This document shows positions 17,770 to 26,663 of a DNA stretch of 64,000 nucleotides, piece by piece (the stretch's first letter is position 1; every line of letters begins with the position of its first letter). The notes under the pieces are model-generated. The model had not been told where the DNA came from. It saw only the letters and a list, made by a program, of their open reading frames with translations, and made no database searches. A program made the position numbers and the translations under genes. The DNA comes from Alphaproteobacteria bacterium (GTDB taxonomy: Bacteria; Planctomycetota; Phycisphaerae; UBA1845). The DNA is taken from positions 124,001 through 188,000 of the forward strand of contig JANQQE010000014.1 in NCBI GenBank assembly GCA_028285105.1. The letters run 5' to 3'.

Positions 17770-19686
17770 TTATTCTGCCAATTCTTTCACAAACAGTTCT
17801 GCGGCGACTTCGAGGAAATCGTGATCGGACACGATGCCCACAAGTTTGCCTTCTTTGACCACCGGCAGACAGGACACTTTCTTGTCCAGCATCACCCGGA
17901 TCGCCTCCAGTGTCTCGGTCTGCGGTGTGACGGTGATCGGATCGCGCTTCATCACGGTGCCGACCGCAATCGATTCGGAATTGGCGTCGTTGCGTTGGTT
18001 GCCGATCAGTCGAAGAATCTGGCGATACGTCACCAGACCGACGAGTTGGTGTTGGCTGTCTTCAACGGGTACATGGCGCACGTCCTGCCAGACCATCATG
18101 TTGGCGACCAGGTCCACCGAGTCGTCTTCGTTGACGGTAAACAGATCGGTTGTCATGTATTGCTCGACGCGACGGTAACCGCGCTTGACGGAATCCGAGC
18201 GGTCGAGGCTGGCGAGTGGCCAGGTGTGAACGGGATCGCCCTGCCACTGGCGGTCGAGAGCCGTCCGCGTCACCGAACCCAATCGCACTGCGGCAGTCGC
18301 TTCGCCCTTCATCTTGGCAAGCGACTGAATCAACCACTGCGATCCGGTTCTTCCGGTGCTGATGCGCCCTTCGATGACATTCAGGTATCGGTTGATATCG
18401 CGCGAATCAATCTTCGCCGATTTTAGTCCCTGGCGTGCCAACGGGAGCAACTGTTTGCTCAGTACATCCTGAGCGGATACGGGTTGCTCTTGACCGATCC
18501 ACGTAAATTGCGCGTGCATGCCCAATCGAGCAGCCGCTAGAAAATTCGACTTGGCGTCGTCGAATTCCATGTGTTGGGTAATGTCGCCGTACTCATCGGC
18601 GACGCCAATCATCAATCCGAACCAAAACGCCGCATTGGCGATCGAATCGAGAACGGTCGGACCCGCCGGCAGCACACGATTCTCGATTCGCAGGTGCGGT
18701 TTGTTGTCGGAGATGCCATAGCACGGACGATTCCAACGATATACCGTACTGTTGTGCAATCGAAGCGACTGCAATTTCGGGATGCGTCCTTCCGCCATTG
18801 CATCAAACGGATCTTCATGCGAATCGGCACCGAACAAAACGCGGAATCGGGCGATATCTTCGCGGAAGATTTCCAGCACGGATTCTTTGAGCCACTGTTG
18901 ACCGAAGCTGACACGTGCTTTGCGTTCGTCTGCCACGTCTGTCGTGGTTCGGGTATCGACGGCTTGTTGAAACAACCCGATGCGCGTCTCGCGCCAGAGG
19001 CGCTTTCCAAAAAGAAGCGGTGAATTCGTCGCTACCGCAAGTGCTGGACCGGCGACGGCTTGGGCGATGTTGTAACGACGCGCAAATTCCTGCGGAGAAA
19101 CCTGAAAGTGAACCTGAAAGCTGGTGTTGCACGCTTCAAGCATCACAGAGTTTTGTTTGAGGATCAGTTCATCGACGCCGGTCAATCGAAACTCGTAATC
19201 GCCACCCCGCAAACGATTGAGCGCATCGTTGAGTGCGTAGTAGCGCGGCATCGGTGCCATCCAATCGAGGGTGGTGTGGGTCTGCGAAAGGGTCGGCAGA
19301 ATTCCGGTGAGCAACACGTCGGCACCGCATGACTGTGCGGCTTTGCGGGCTTTGAGGATCATCTCGTTGAGCTGCTTTTCCATCTGCCGAAGGCAGTCGC
19401 TGCCGAAGACGATCGGGTCGAGATTGCATTCAATATTGAACTTCGCGAGTTCCGTGGTGAAGTGCTCGTCACCAAGGCAATCGAGGACGTCCATGCTGTT
19501 CGGTGAGGGTTGGCCGTCAGAATCGATCAGGACCATTTCCTGCTCGCCACCGATGCGGCGAACGTCGGATTCGATCTCGTCATTTTCGATCATCTGCTCG
19601 AGGGCGCGCACGTCGGCTAACAGATGTTTCATGAAAGCGCGAAGGTGTTCACCATCGGAGTCGGCTTTTAGGTCCTGCGTGCCCAT
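17770..19686 (-). CDS. GCS2-family carboxylate-amine ligase fused to two CBS domains
   Basis: A 638-residue protein. Residues ~45-400 match the glutamate-cysteine ligase type 2 fold: GGEQEMVLID metal/ATP-site start, ELAKFNIECNLDPI, DVLLTGILPTLS, NTSFQVHFQV, and the VAGPALAVATNSPLLFGKRLWRETRI stretch (described in parts). GCS2 enzymes join the gamma-carboxyl of glutamate, or related acids, to an amine using ATP. Residues ~507-566 and ~577-632 are two CBS domains (VEQYMTTDLFTV..., VGTVMKRDPITV...), which in other proteins sense adenine nucleotides or ions. The fusion suggests a ligase gated by energy status; that is inference. A plausible promoter lies 58 bp upstream, and the AstE/AspA-like hydrolase follows 12 bp downstream. 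Confidence 0.85.
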   Translation of the reverse strand: MGTQDLKADSDGEHLRAFMKHLLADVRALEQMIENDEIESDVRRIGGEQEMVLIDSDGQPSPNSMDVLDCLGDEHFTTELAKFNIECNLDPIVFGSDCLRQMEKQLNEMILKARKAAQSCGADVLLTGILPTLSQTHTTLDWMAPMPRYYALNDALNRLRGGDYEFRLTGVDELILKQNSVMLEACNTSFQVHFQVSPQEFARRYNIAQAVAGPALAVATNSPLLFGKRLWRETRIGLFQQAVDTRTTTDVADERKARVSFGQQWLKESVLEIFREDIARFRVLFGADSHEDPFDAMAEGRIPKLQSLRLHNSTVYRWNRPCYGISDNKPHLRIENRVLPAGPTVLDSIANAAFWFGLMIGVADEYGDITQHMEFDDAKSNFLAAARLGMHAQFTWIGQEQPVSAQDVLSKQLLPLARQGLKSAKIDSRDINRYLNVIEGRISTGRTGSQWLIQSLAKMKGEATAAVRLGSVTRTALDRQWQGDPVHTWPLASLDRSDSVKRGYRRVEQYMTTDLFTVNEDDSVDLVANMMVWQDVRHVPVEDSQHQLVGLVTYRQILRLIGNQRNDANSESIAVGTVMKRDPITVTPQTETLEAIRVMLDKKVSCLPVVKEGKLVGIVSDHDFLEVAAELFVKELAE

Positions 19687-19743
19687 ATGCGTTTGCCAAA
19701 TAGTGCGAGATCGCCACGAGACAGGTCAAATCATGAATTGCTC

Positions 19744-19771
19744 AGTATAATGGCTGGCGATGCAGCGTAAA
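19744..19771 (-). promoter_or_regulatory. Probable promoter of the GCS2-CBS / zinc hydrolase operon
   Basis: On the minus strand, TTTACG (19771-19766, 4/6 match to TTGACA) and TATACT (19749-19744, 5/6 match to TATAAT) are separated by 16 bases. The predicted start of transcription is about 50 bases before the ATG at 19686. No competing promoter is visible in this 219-base gap. Confidence 0.5.
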
Positions 19772-19905
19772 AGCGAATTGAAATGGCGTGCTGGCTACTG
19801 AAGGTTTTAGAATGGACGGAAACTGGGCGATTCGGAACGTTTCCGCTGAATTCAAAGGTGGGTTCCCTGATTGCAATTGCGCCCCACTTGCAGGCACGAA
19901 ACTGC

Positions 19906-22257
19906 CTACGGTTCTTCGAACCAAACGGGGATGCGCAGCAATGGATCGCCCACCAACTCCCACATCCAGGCATGGTCGGGCGTGGCCTGGAAAACCGCTT
20001 CCGCCATGGTCCGCCCGTCGGCTAAACACCACAGCACAGTGTCGATTTTGGGAATTGTGCTGAGGTAGGGTTCTCCGGTCGCGCCGATCGCCCCAGCATA
20101 CCCACCGTTAAACAGCACATTGGGCACATAGCGGCCACTGTGTCCCGTCGTCGTGCGAACCGTCGTAGCCCCCCAACTGTTCATCGCGTACCCGAGGATT
20201 TTCGTCCCCGAAACCGATCCGCTCCAATCGGCATTGTGCCAACCGGTCAACTGATAATAGCTGAATTGAAACGCAGCATTGGGGGTGGGGTCTTCACCGG
20301 CGCCATCGGAATCGTAAAACTTCCATGGGTACTTCCATGCTGGGGTACTGAAGTCCGAGTCCTCGTAAGTCAGTCTCAGCCCCGTCCATTCATTGCCACC
20401 CGGCGAGCCCGGATCGTCATAGTCCAGATAGATCCAATCGGTCGTCGGCAGCGCCGAAGCGTTCGTACTGATCGAGCGGGCCCGGGTCGTCAAGTCTTTT
20501 GCTTCAGCCAAAGTAGGCGCATCGATTCGCGCCGTGATGAACACATCAGCCGCCAGCTCCGATTTGTTGATGCGATCGGTGTCGGGTGAAAAGTACGCAT
20601 TGAAGTGATGGGCGTTACTCGGCCATCTTGGAAAGTCCAGCGCAGCAGGATCGAGTTTTTGCAAGCGACTCGACACCGACCAGCCACCACCGCCCTGAAG
20701 CGTCGGCGTACTTGCATCGGTGTAAAAGTTTCCGGGGACGCGAAAGCCCACGAGGATGCCCATCACCTTGGCCTTCAGCGAGGCGTTGGCATTGAGGTGA
20801 TTCACGACCGGCGTGAAGATCGTGTTGATCATGTCGGTCTTGGTAATACGCTCGTTGGATGCATCGCAGTTCAGACCCAGCGTATTGCCCGTCGGGATGT
20901 TCCATTGAGCGATGTACCACTCTTTCCAAGCGATGCTGTCGGCGCTGTTGGAGTTGTACAGCACCAACCAACTGTCGGGAAGGTCAGCCGTACGATTGGC
21001 AGCCGTTACGGTGGCTGACGTGACACTGATCGACACCGTATCTTCCGGCGAGGTGTCCGCCCCATCCGACACAACCAACTTGAACACCAGCGTGTCCTGC
21101 GCTGAATCATTCGCAAATGCCGGTGCCGTAAACTGCGGCTGAGATGCCGTCGAACTGTAAAGGTGGTCGCCAGTCACATCGGTTCCACCCGCCTGTGTCC
21201 ACGAATACGTCAATGCGTTCGGGCCGCTATCCGGATCGGAAGAACCAGTGCCACTGAGCGTCACCACGTTGCCTTCAGTAACGCTCGATGCTGCCGTCGC
21301 CGATGCGACCGGTGCAACATTCGTCGGCGGAGGAGGACCGCCACCACCGCCGACTCCGCCTCCTCCCCCAAAACCGCCACCGCCCTCGGCTGAAAAAACG
21401 ACACCTTCACAGCGGGTTTCGAAATCAACGTCGCATGATGCGGTTAGACAGGCTTCAACGAGGATTTCGCCAGCCGCAGTAAACGTGGTGCCAAGCGTTG
21501 AAGAATGACCGAACAATTCACCATCGATGAACCATTCCCATTCACCGTCCAAGACGACGTCTGGATCGACCGGTTCGACATCGAAACTGGTATTAAACGG
21601 CGTGACGCCGCTGGTATTGGCTGGGATCACCCTGAACTCAGGCGGGCAAGCGGGAACAGTATCGACCGGAGTCACGGTCACGCTGACGCTGTCCGACGAT
21701 GCCTGCTCGCCATCGCTGACCGTGAGCGTGTAAATCAGAACCGTTTCTTCCGTGACGGCAGGTGCGACAAAATCGATGCTTTCCAGATTTGAATTTGAAA
21801 GTCCAACGTCTTGCGTGTCGGGTTCCTGAGACCACTCAAACGTAAGTTCATCACCATCGGGATCTGAAGAGCCCGAACCATCAAGAACAATCGTGTCGCC
21901 CGATTCGGCAAAAACATCGTCGCCCGCATCCGCGATGGGTGCAGCCGCTCCGGCGACCGCACCGTCAGTCCCGTTGTCCGTACCCGTATCGTCCTGCGAG
22001 TCGTCATCATCGAGACTGAGCCCGAGAACATCCCCGTTAGAATCTTGACCGTCATTGTTGGGTGAATTTGGGTCAGGTGAATCTGCGTCCGAGGAATCGC
22101 TGCCACCGTTCTGTTGAGACGAGGGATCGCTGCTGCCTGGCGTGATCGCCAATTCGGACGAGCAGCCAATCGGTGACGCAAACACGAATAGACCGATCGC
22201 GCAGACGTACCTCAAGATGTACCGGATATTTGGCTGCCGATCGTGATGGTGAACCAC
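19906..22257 (-). CDS. Large lipoprotein with PKD/REJ-like domains and a TIGR03790-like C-terminal domain
   Basis: About 783 residues. Start taken as the GTG at 22257 with GGGAG 8 bp upstream; a TTG at 22263 is also possible. Signal peptide with lipobox SPIGC. A Ser/Asp-rich linker (GSSDPSSQQNGGSDSSDADS) is followed by PKD/REJ-like domains (APIADAGDDVFAESGDTIVLDGSGSSDPDGDELTF, quoted in pieces: SGDTIVLDGSGSSDPDGD near residue 125). A second such unit comes after a glycine/proline linker (GGGGFGGGGGVGGGGG). Residues ~430-783 form one large domain (SWLVLYNSNSADSIAWKEWY, later WMWELVGDPLLRIPVW) resembling the TIGR03790 family of unknown function found in myxobacteria and planctomycetes. Probably a surface protein. 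Confidence 0.7.
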   Translation of the reverse strand: MVHHHDRQPNIRYILRYVCAIGLFVFASPIGCSSELAITPGSSDPSSQQNGGSDSSDADSPDPNSPNNDGQDSNGDVLGLSLDDDDSQDDTGTDNGTDGAVAGAAAPIADAGDDVFAESGDTIVLDGSGSSDPDGDELTFEWSQEPDTQDVGLSNSNLESIDFVAPAVTEETVLIYTLTVSDGEQASSDSVSVTVTPVDTVPACPPEFRVIPANTSGVTPFNTSFDVEPVDPDVVLDGEWEWFIDGELFGHSSTLGTTFTAAGEILVEACLTASCDVDFETRCEGVVFSAEGGGGFGGGGGVGGGGGPPPPTNVAPVASATAASSVTEGNVVTLSGTGSSDPDSGPNALTYSWTQAGGTDVTGDHLYSSTASQPQFTAPAFANDSAQDTLVFKLVVSDGADTSPEDTVSISVTSATVTAANRTADLPDSWLVLYNSNSADSIAWKEWYIAQWNIPTGNTLGLNCDASNERITKTDMINTIFTPVVNHLNANASLKAKVMGILVGFRVPGNFYTDASTPTLQGGGGWSVSSRLQKLDPAALDFPRWPSNAHHFNAYFSPDTDRINKSELAADVFITARIDAPTLAEAKDLTTRARSISTNASALPTTDWIYLDYDDPGSPGGNEWTGLRLTYEDSDFSTPAWKYPWKFYDSDGAGEDPTPNAAFQFSYYQLTGWHNADWSGSVSGTKILGYAMNSWGATTVRTTTGHSGRYVPNVLFNGGYAGAIGATGEPYLSTIPKIDTVLWCLADGRTMAEAVFQATPDHAWMWELVGDPLLRIPVWFEEP

Positions 22258-22453
22258 GAACAACGCTCCCTTCCCCCAATAAATTTGCGAACAGACCGAA
22301 CAACGCGCCGGCGGATTGCGAACGCCTGAAGGTCAGCCACCCAAACTTAAGATACGCCCTACGCCCCGGCAACGAGCTTACCGAGTGCATCTCGGATCCG
22401 ATAAGTGGAATCCGACATTCATGCGCTGCGTTGCTGTCGATTTGCAGCAAGGG

Positions 22454-23224
22454 TTAGTCGCCGCTCGGTGAGACTTCAAAGTCGGCGATGACGGGAAGAT
22501 GATCGCTGGCGACGCGGGCGAGTTTCAGGCGACTCTTGAAGATTTGAAGCAGCCTCATTTCGCCCCGATAAAACACCTTATCGAGACCAGCCGTCGGGGC
22601 GTAACTCGGGAACGTCTTGATCGCCCAGCGCGAACCGGGACGCCGGCCACTCGCACAAATGAAATCCGCCCGATTAAACCGCTGCCGCTTCAGAGAACCC
22701 GGCCAATCGTTCATGTCCCCCGCAATGATGCAAGGCTGACGCACGGGCAGGTTGGCAAGATCGCCACATTCGAAGAGCATTTGGACCTGTTTGCGTCGAA
22801 GTCGGGCCCGAAGCGAAAGATGGACATTGAACACATCGACGAGCGCACTTGTGTGGGCATTCTGCACGAGAATGCGCGTGTGCTGCGCCCCGCGTCGTTT
22901 GTAGCGCCCAATCGTCAGATCGATATTGCGTTGTCGGCCTATGGCGTAGCGAGACAGCGTTGCGTTACCGTACTTGCCCTTCTTCATATGCACGTTCATG
23001 CTGACAGCCCGATGGCGATAACTCAGTTCGCGAGCAAGATATGAACCGAGGTCGATGTGATTGGAGCGGGGAGCAGCTCGATCGACCTCCTGAAGCAGTA
23101 CGATGTCGGCATTGTGATGACGAAGGATTTCTAGAATCCGGTCCGGCGCGAATACGCCGTCCACGCCGATCGCTTTGTGAATGTTGTAGGTCATTATGCG
23201 GAAACGCACGGACTCATCCTTCAT
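22454..23224 (-). CDS. Endonuclease/exonuclease/phosphatase (EEP) family hydrolase
   Basis: A 256-residue enzyme of the DNase I-like/EEP superfamily, which hydrolyses phosphodiester bonds in nucleic acids, lipids or small molecules. The motifs occur in order: MTYNIHKAIG (Asn), VLLQEVD (metal-binding Glu), FNVHLS (His), IAGDMNDWPG (Asp/Asn), and ASDHLPVIADF (catalytic Asp-His). No signal peptide is visible, so a cytosolic role is likely. Starts at the ATG at 23224; the second in-frame ATG (11 codons on) begins the conserved core. The substrate cannot be inferred. Confidence 0.88.
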   Translation of the reverse strand: MKDESVRFRIMTYNIHKAIGVDGVFAPDRILEILRHHNADIVLLQEVDRAAPRSNHIDLGSYLARELSYRHRAVSMNVHMKKGKYGNATLSRYAIGRQRNIDLTIGRYKRRGAQHTRILVQNAHTSALVDVFNVHLSLRARLRRKQVQMLFECGDLANLPVRQPCIIAGDMNDWPGSLKRQRFNRADFICASGRRPGSRWAIKTFPSYAPTAGLDKVFYRGEMRLLQIFKSRLKLARVASDHLPVIADFEVSPSGD

Positions 23225-23272
23225 TTCGCAGCAACGATTGCCTTCGAAACGAAAGATAGTTCAGCCCGACCG

Positions 23273-23314
23273 GATTGACAAAATCAGATTGACAAAATCA
23301 GATCGACCAAAATC
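23273..23314. repeat. Short tandem repeat, three 14-bp units
   Basis: GATTGACAAAATCA occurs twice head-to-tail (23273-23286 and 23287-23300). A third degenerate copy GATCGACCAAAATC follows (23301-23314). It lies in the ~100-base gap between the CAP lipoprotein and the EEP enzyme genes, both on the minus strand. Repeat number may vary between strains. Confidence 0.75.
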
Positions 23315-23325
23315 GGCAGCGGAAA

Positions 23326-24000
23326 TTAGCGAGGCGCTCCAAATACTTGCGTCCAGTACGACCCGCTCGCCTCGTACCCCACACCGATTTCGGTAAATGC
23401 CGGGTTCATGATATTGGCACAGTGACCGTCGCTGTTCATCCAACCATCGACCACAGCTTCGGGCGTGCGATGACCGGCTGCGATGTTCTCGCCCCACGTT
23501 GACCATTCATAGGTCGAGGCGTCGATACGATCGCCCGGTCCATCGCCATCGGGATTGGTGTGGTCGAAGTAGTTGCGCTGCGACATATCGACAGAGTGGG
23601 CCTGCGCGAGTTCGGTTAACACTGCGTTTGAAACGAGCGGACCTGCGGATGCGTAATCGCCCCGACTACCGCAATTGGCCCCCGATGCCCGTTGCTCATT
23701 GACCAATTCGACGACTTTTGCCGCGTCGCTATTGTCGGCGTCTGAAAAGCCTGCGGTTCCGTTCCCGTCATCCCCAGTCGATTGGTCGCCGCTATCCCCT
23801 GTCGATTCGTTCCGGTTGTTGTCGGAAGTTGTCGGAGAGTCGGGGACGAGATCGTCCAACAGACCACTGAATGCGGTGGTTCCGGCATCGGTGTTGAACC
23901 CATCGACACAGCCACCCCAAGCCCACAACGCCGTCAAGATGGCGCACAAATACCTTGGTTGAATCCCGCCCATTTGTTTTCGCCCTGATCGATTCGTCAC
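23326..24000 (-). CDS. CAP/SCP-domain lipoprotein
   Basis: About 224 residues. The GTG at 24000 is favoured because GAGAG lies 8 bp upstream; the ATG at 23973 is an alternative giving a shorter signal peptide. The lipobox WAWGGC indicates lipid attachment. A Ser/Asp/Gly-rich linker (about residues 35-75) leads to a CAP (cysteine-rich secretory/PR-1) domain. Its hallmarks are AQAHSVDMSQRNYFDH, TWGENIAAGHRTPEAVVDGW, DGHCANIMNPAFTEIGVGY and YWTQVF. The His/Glu cavity residues (H in AQAHS, E in WGENIA, H in DGHC) are kept. Bacterial CAP proteins are extracytoplasmic and of uncertain function. Confidence 0.85.
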   Translation of the reverse strand: MTNRSGRKQMGGIQPRYLCAILTALWAWGGCVDGFNTDAGTTAFSGLLDDLVPDSPTTSDNNRNESTGDSGDQSTGDDGNGTAGFSDADNSDAAKVVELVNEQRASGANCGSRGDYASAGPLVSNAVLTELAQAHSVDMSQRNYFDHTNPDGDGPGDRIDASTYEWSTWGENIAAGHRTPEAVVDGWMNSDGHCANIMNPAFTEIGVGYEASGSYWTQVFGAPR

Positions 24001-24415
24001 GGTTTTTACTCTCTCTTTGCCCAAGTGTCTGCCAAAGGATCGGCTTAGTTGAGTCTACGATTCAAGGGTTTTCGGGCAATCGCATGCGTCACCAACTTCC
24101 CTCCAGCGGTTGGTTTTTCGCTTCATTTGTTGCTTGTATGCGCGCCACCGGCTTGGAATATCGTGTTGAAATAAACCGGTTCAATTTCGTCAATCGTGCG
24201 CAGAAATGTCACGTCTGATAAGCCGATTGCTTCCAAATCGTGTCCGCGTATGCGAACCGCTGCCAAGCGATTGTATCGGCGAATTCTTGTTTGAATCACA
24301 TCGCCTAATTGCGTTAGTATCTGCCTCGGGTGTGTGAAGTTACGAACGTCAGATGACTTGGCTTTGCTGAATCGTGGGCTGGGAATCCCAATGACTTCAG
24401 CAACGGAGAAATCGC
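24001..24415. other. Divergent intergenic region, no gene recognised
   Basis: Between the CAP lipoprotein (minus) and the methyltransferase (plus). Short frames here have no ribosome-binding site or family likeness. A weak ACCAAC...GTTGGT hairpin followed by TTTTT near 24090-24115 on the plus strand has no gene before it, so I do not call it a terminator. Confidence 0.4.
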
Positions 24416-25153
24416 GTGGGACACACCCAGCAAGCCGTACAACTTGACCCCACCGAAACGCTCGATGCCGATCGTTTCATGGATTACGAACGATCGGTTC
24501 TGCGTTCGCGCCTCGTCGATTCCATCCTGAATGTCATCGACCGCCCCAACATGAGCATCTGCGATGTCGGCGGTGCGACAGGCGTGTTGCTGCAAAAACT
24601 GCGCGAACACAGTTCGCATCCGATTGATGCAACAGTCTTTGAAGTCAACGACGCTTACGCCGATCGAATGATCCATCCGAGTATCCAATTTCGCTGCGGG
24701 TCCATCATCGAAAATGACCTTCCCACGGGTGCATACGATGTCGTGACCTGTCGCCACATCATTCATCATCTGGTAGCCGACAACATCTCCAACACGCTGC
24801 TGCTGCAACGCAAGGCCATCGCCGAACTGATCCGCATCACCAAACCCGGCGGATATCTGATCTTTGAAGAGCAGGTGAATCTGGTAAAACCGTTTTCCCG
24901 CGCGGTGTACCATCTTTCCAAACTCGCCAACCGTGCAAAATTCAACTGGAAGTACTTCGAAGCCGGAAACGTTGTCATCAGTTTTCTGACGCCCAAAGAG
25001 ATTTCAGAAATGATCGCCAGTCACGTTGCGGACGGCACCATCGGCATCGAAACCGAAAGCCTCACGCGACGCAACGTCGAATGGCGTTGGAAACTCACGC
25101 TGCTGATGAGTCGCGGCGGAGACATGCTCTATGTCATCAACAAGAACGTTTGA
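24416..25153 (+). CDS. Class I SAM-dependent methyltransferase
   Basis: A 245-residue enzyme starting at the GTG at 24416 (CGGAG 8 bp upstream). The SAM-binding glycine motif is ICDVGGATGVLL (about residues 43-54). It is followed by the acidic loop in TVFEVNDAYADRM and motif II/III (GAYDVVTCRHIIHHL, ITKPGGYLIFEEQV). A membrane-like amphipathic stretch (PFSRAVYHLSKLANRAKF) suggests a lipid or membrane-bound substrate, as in methyltransferases of the UbiE/COQ5 type; this is inference. Stand-alone gene. Confidence 0.85.
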   Translation: MGHTQQAVQLDPTETLDADRFMDYERSVLRSRLVDSILNVIDRPNMSICDVGGATGVLLQKLREHSSHPIDATVFEVNDAYADRMIHPSIQFRCGSIIENDLPTGAYDVVTCRHIIHHLVADNISNTLLLQRKAIAELIRITKPGGYLIFEEQVNLVKPFSRAVYHLSKLANRAKFNWKYFEAGNVVISFLTPKEISEMIASHVADGTIGIETESLTRRNVEWRWKLTLLMSRGGDMLYVINKNV

Positions 25154-25216
25154 CCAGGTCCATTGCCGCTTGGATACGGCAACCTCAACCGCATTGCCTA
25201 ATTTTCAAACGATCGC

Positions 25217-25244
25217 TTGGTGGGCTCGAGCGCGACGCTATACT
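25217..25244 (+). promoter_or_regulatory. Candidate promoter positioned for a leaderless transcript
   Basis: TTGGTG (25217-25222, weak -35) and TATACT (25239-25244, 5/6 -10) are 16 bases apart. Transcription would begin around 25250-25253, essentially at the ATG of the following gene, which has no Shine-Dalgarno sequence. Confidence 0.35.
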
Positions 25245-25252
25245 GCTCATCT

Positions 25253-26581
25253 ATGCTCCATGGGCTACTCCGATTTCGATTCCTGATTGCGGTTGCGCTA
25301 CCGGCGCTCGTTTGTGTTTTTTCGGCAACGGTTCGCGCTGAGGAACAAGACACGACGCTTCAAGCGCTTGAAGCGGCTGCCATTCATGTTCGATTGGGGC
25401 AGTTCGACGAGGCGCTCGCCCGACTTGACGAAGTCGCATCGGTTGAGCCCGACAACCCTTGGATGCACTACTATCGCGGTGGAGCGCTGACAGGTCGAGG
25501 CGATTTCTACGATGCATTGGCCGCCTTCGACGCCGGCCTCGCCGCGCTCGATGCGTTGGGCGACGATCTCGAACTTCGCCAGATGATCCGCACCGATCGG
25601 GCGAAGGCCCGGCGAAATGTGTTCAATGCATCGCTGACAATGGGCTTGGCGTATGACACCAACGTCAGCTTCCTGGGCGGAGGTTCCAGCGACCTTGGCG
25701 ATATTGCCGGTTTGGGCAATGGCGTTTTCGATGCGGCTGCCCAAGTCGATTTCGCACCGATCGCGACGAAAGAACATACGCTCGCGGGCGGTTTCCGAAC
25801 GCTGCAAACCCGCAATTTTGAGATCGAGGAGTTCGACCTTCAGGTCTATGGTGCATACCTGCGCTACTCCCGGCGCTTTGGCGATCATTGGGAAGCGACG
25901 CTGCGCTACGACTACGACGTGACGCTGCTGAACAACGAATCGTTCCTGTCGAACCATGCGCTCACAACTTCGCTGCGGTATCGTTGGCTCTTACCGGGCG
26001 AGGTCATCGTGCCCGAGGCGACGCAGGTGTTTTATCGACTCGAAGCCCGCGACTTTCTGTTCGAGACTGATGAAGATTTGGATCGCGACGGACTCGCCCA
26101 TTACGTCGGTGTCGAGCAAAGCTTCAAGCTTCAGCCGATCGCCGAGTTCCCGTGGGTGTGGGATGTTTCAACCGGTTATCAATACGGCAGCATCTCCACC
26201 GAAGGCGACGAGTTCGACCGCAAAACGCATGACTTTCTAGTCGCACTCGACATGCCTTTGGTCAATCCAAAGTCGCCAGATCAATTCCTTATCCTGCCCG
26301 ATCGCGAACTGCGCTTTCGCTTCGACGCCCGCTGGCAAATCGCCGCCTACCAAAACGAAAGCACCTTCGACCGCCGCCGCAACGTGCGCGACGATCTGAT
26401 CACCGATTACGGCTTCACCCTGTCGCAGACGCTGCTAGACGACCCCGACGACGGCAAGGTAGTCCTGCGAGGCCTGATCCGCTGGACCGATGCCGAATCA
26501 AATGTCGTGCTGAGCGATCGGTCGTCGCCTTTCACATACGACAAGTTCGTCTACGGCATTCAGTTGGAGTGGTCGTGGTAA
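25253..26581 (+). CDS. Outer-membrane beta-barrel protein with N-terminal TPR
   Basis: About 442 residues from the ATG at 25253. A signal peptide (MLHGLLRFRFLIAVALP..., cleavage near VRAEE) precedes a short TPR-like region (about residues 30-125: LGQFDEALARLDEVASVEPDNPWMHYY in pieces, GDFYDALAAFDAGLAAL). The remaining ~300 residues alternate polar and hydrophobic positions, typical of a beta-barrel (SLTMGLAYDTNVSFLGGGS, LRYRWLLPGE). The protein ends in W (QLEWSW), as outer-membrane proteins do. It resembles the TPR-plus-barrel surface proteins (surface lipoprotein assembly modifier or PgaA-like type), but substrate and role are unknown. Confidence 0.75.
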   Translation: MLHGLLRFRFLIAVALPALVCVFSATVRAEEQDTTLQALEAAAIHVRLGQFDEALARLDEVASVEPDNPWMHYYRGGALTGRGDFYDALAAFDAGLAALDALGDDLELRQMIRTDRAKARRNVFNASLTMGLAYDTNVSFLGGGSSDLGDIAGLGNGVFDAAAQVDFAPIATKEHTLAGGFRTLQTRNFEIEEFDLQVYGAYLRYSRRFGDHWEATLRYDYDVTLLNNESFLSNHALTTSLRYRWLLPGEVIVPEATQVFYRLEARDFLFETDEDLDRDGLAHYVGVEQSFKLQPIAEFPWVWDVSTGYQYGSISTEGDEFDRKTHDFLVALDMPLVNPKSPDQFLILPDRELRFRFDARWQIAAYQNESTFDRRRNVRDDLITDYGFTLSQTLLDDPDDGKVVLRGLIRWTDAESNVVLSDRSSPFTYDKFVYGIQLEWSW

Positions 26582-26617
26582 AGCCAAGCGTCAATGCCTG
26601 AGCCCCCCACCGCCGTC

Positions 26618-26637
26618 ATTCCCGCGCACGCGGGAAT
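26618..26637. repeat. REP-like palindrome, copy 1
   Basis: ATTCCCGCG-CA-CGCGGGAAT is a perfect 9-bp stem with a two-base loop. The 31 bases at 26607-26637 recur exactly at 27181-27211. It sits 37 bases after the outer-membrane barrel gene. This resembles the short extragenic palindromes that RAYT-type transposases mobilise in other bacteria. Confidence 0.85.
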
Positions 26638-26663
26638 CCAGGACGTGCGTGACCGAGTCGGTG

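Noticed and set aside
24090-24115. Intrinsic terminator hairpin
   Set aside because: The stem is short, the loop is long, and no plus-strand gene ends before it.
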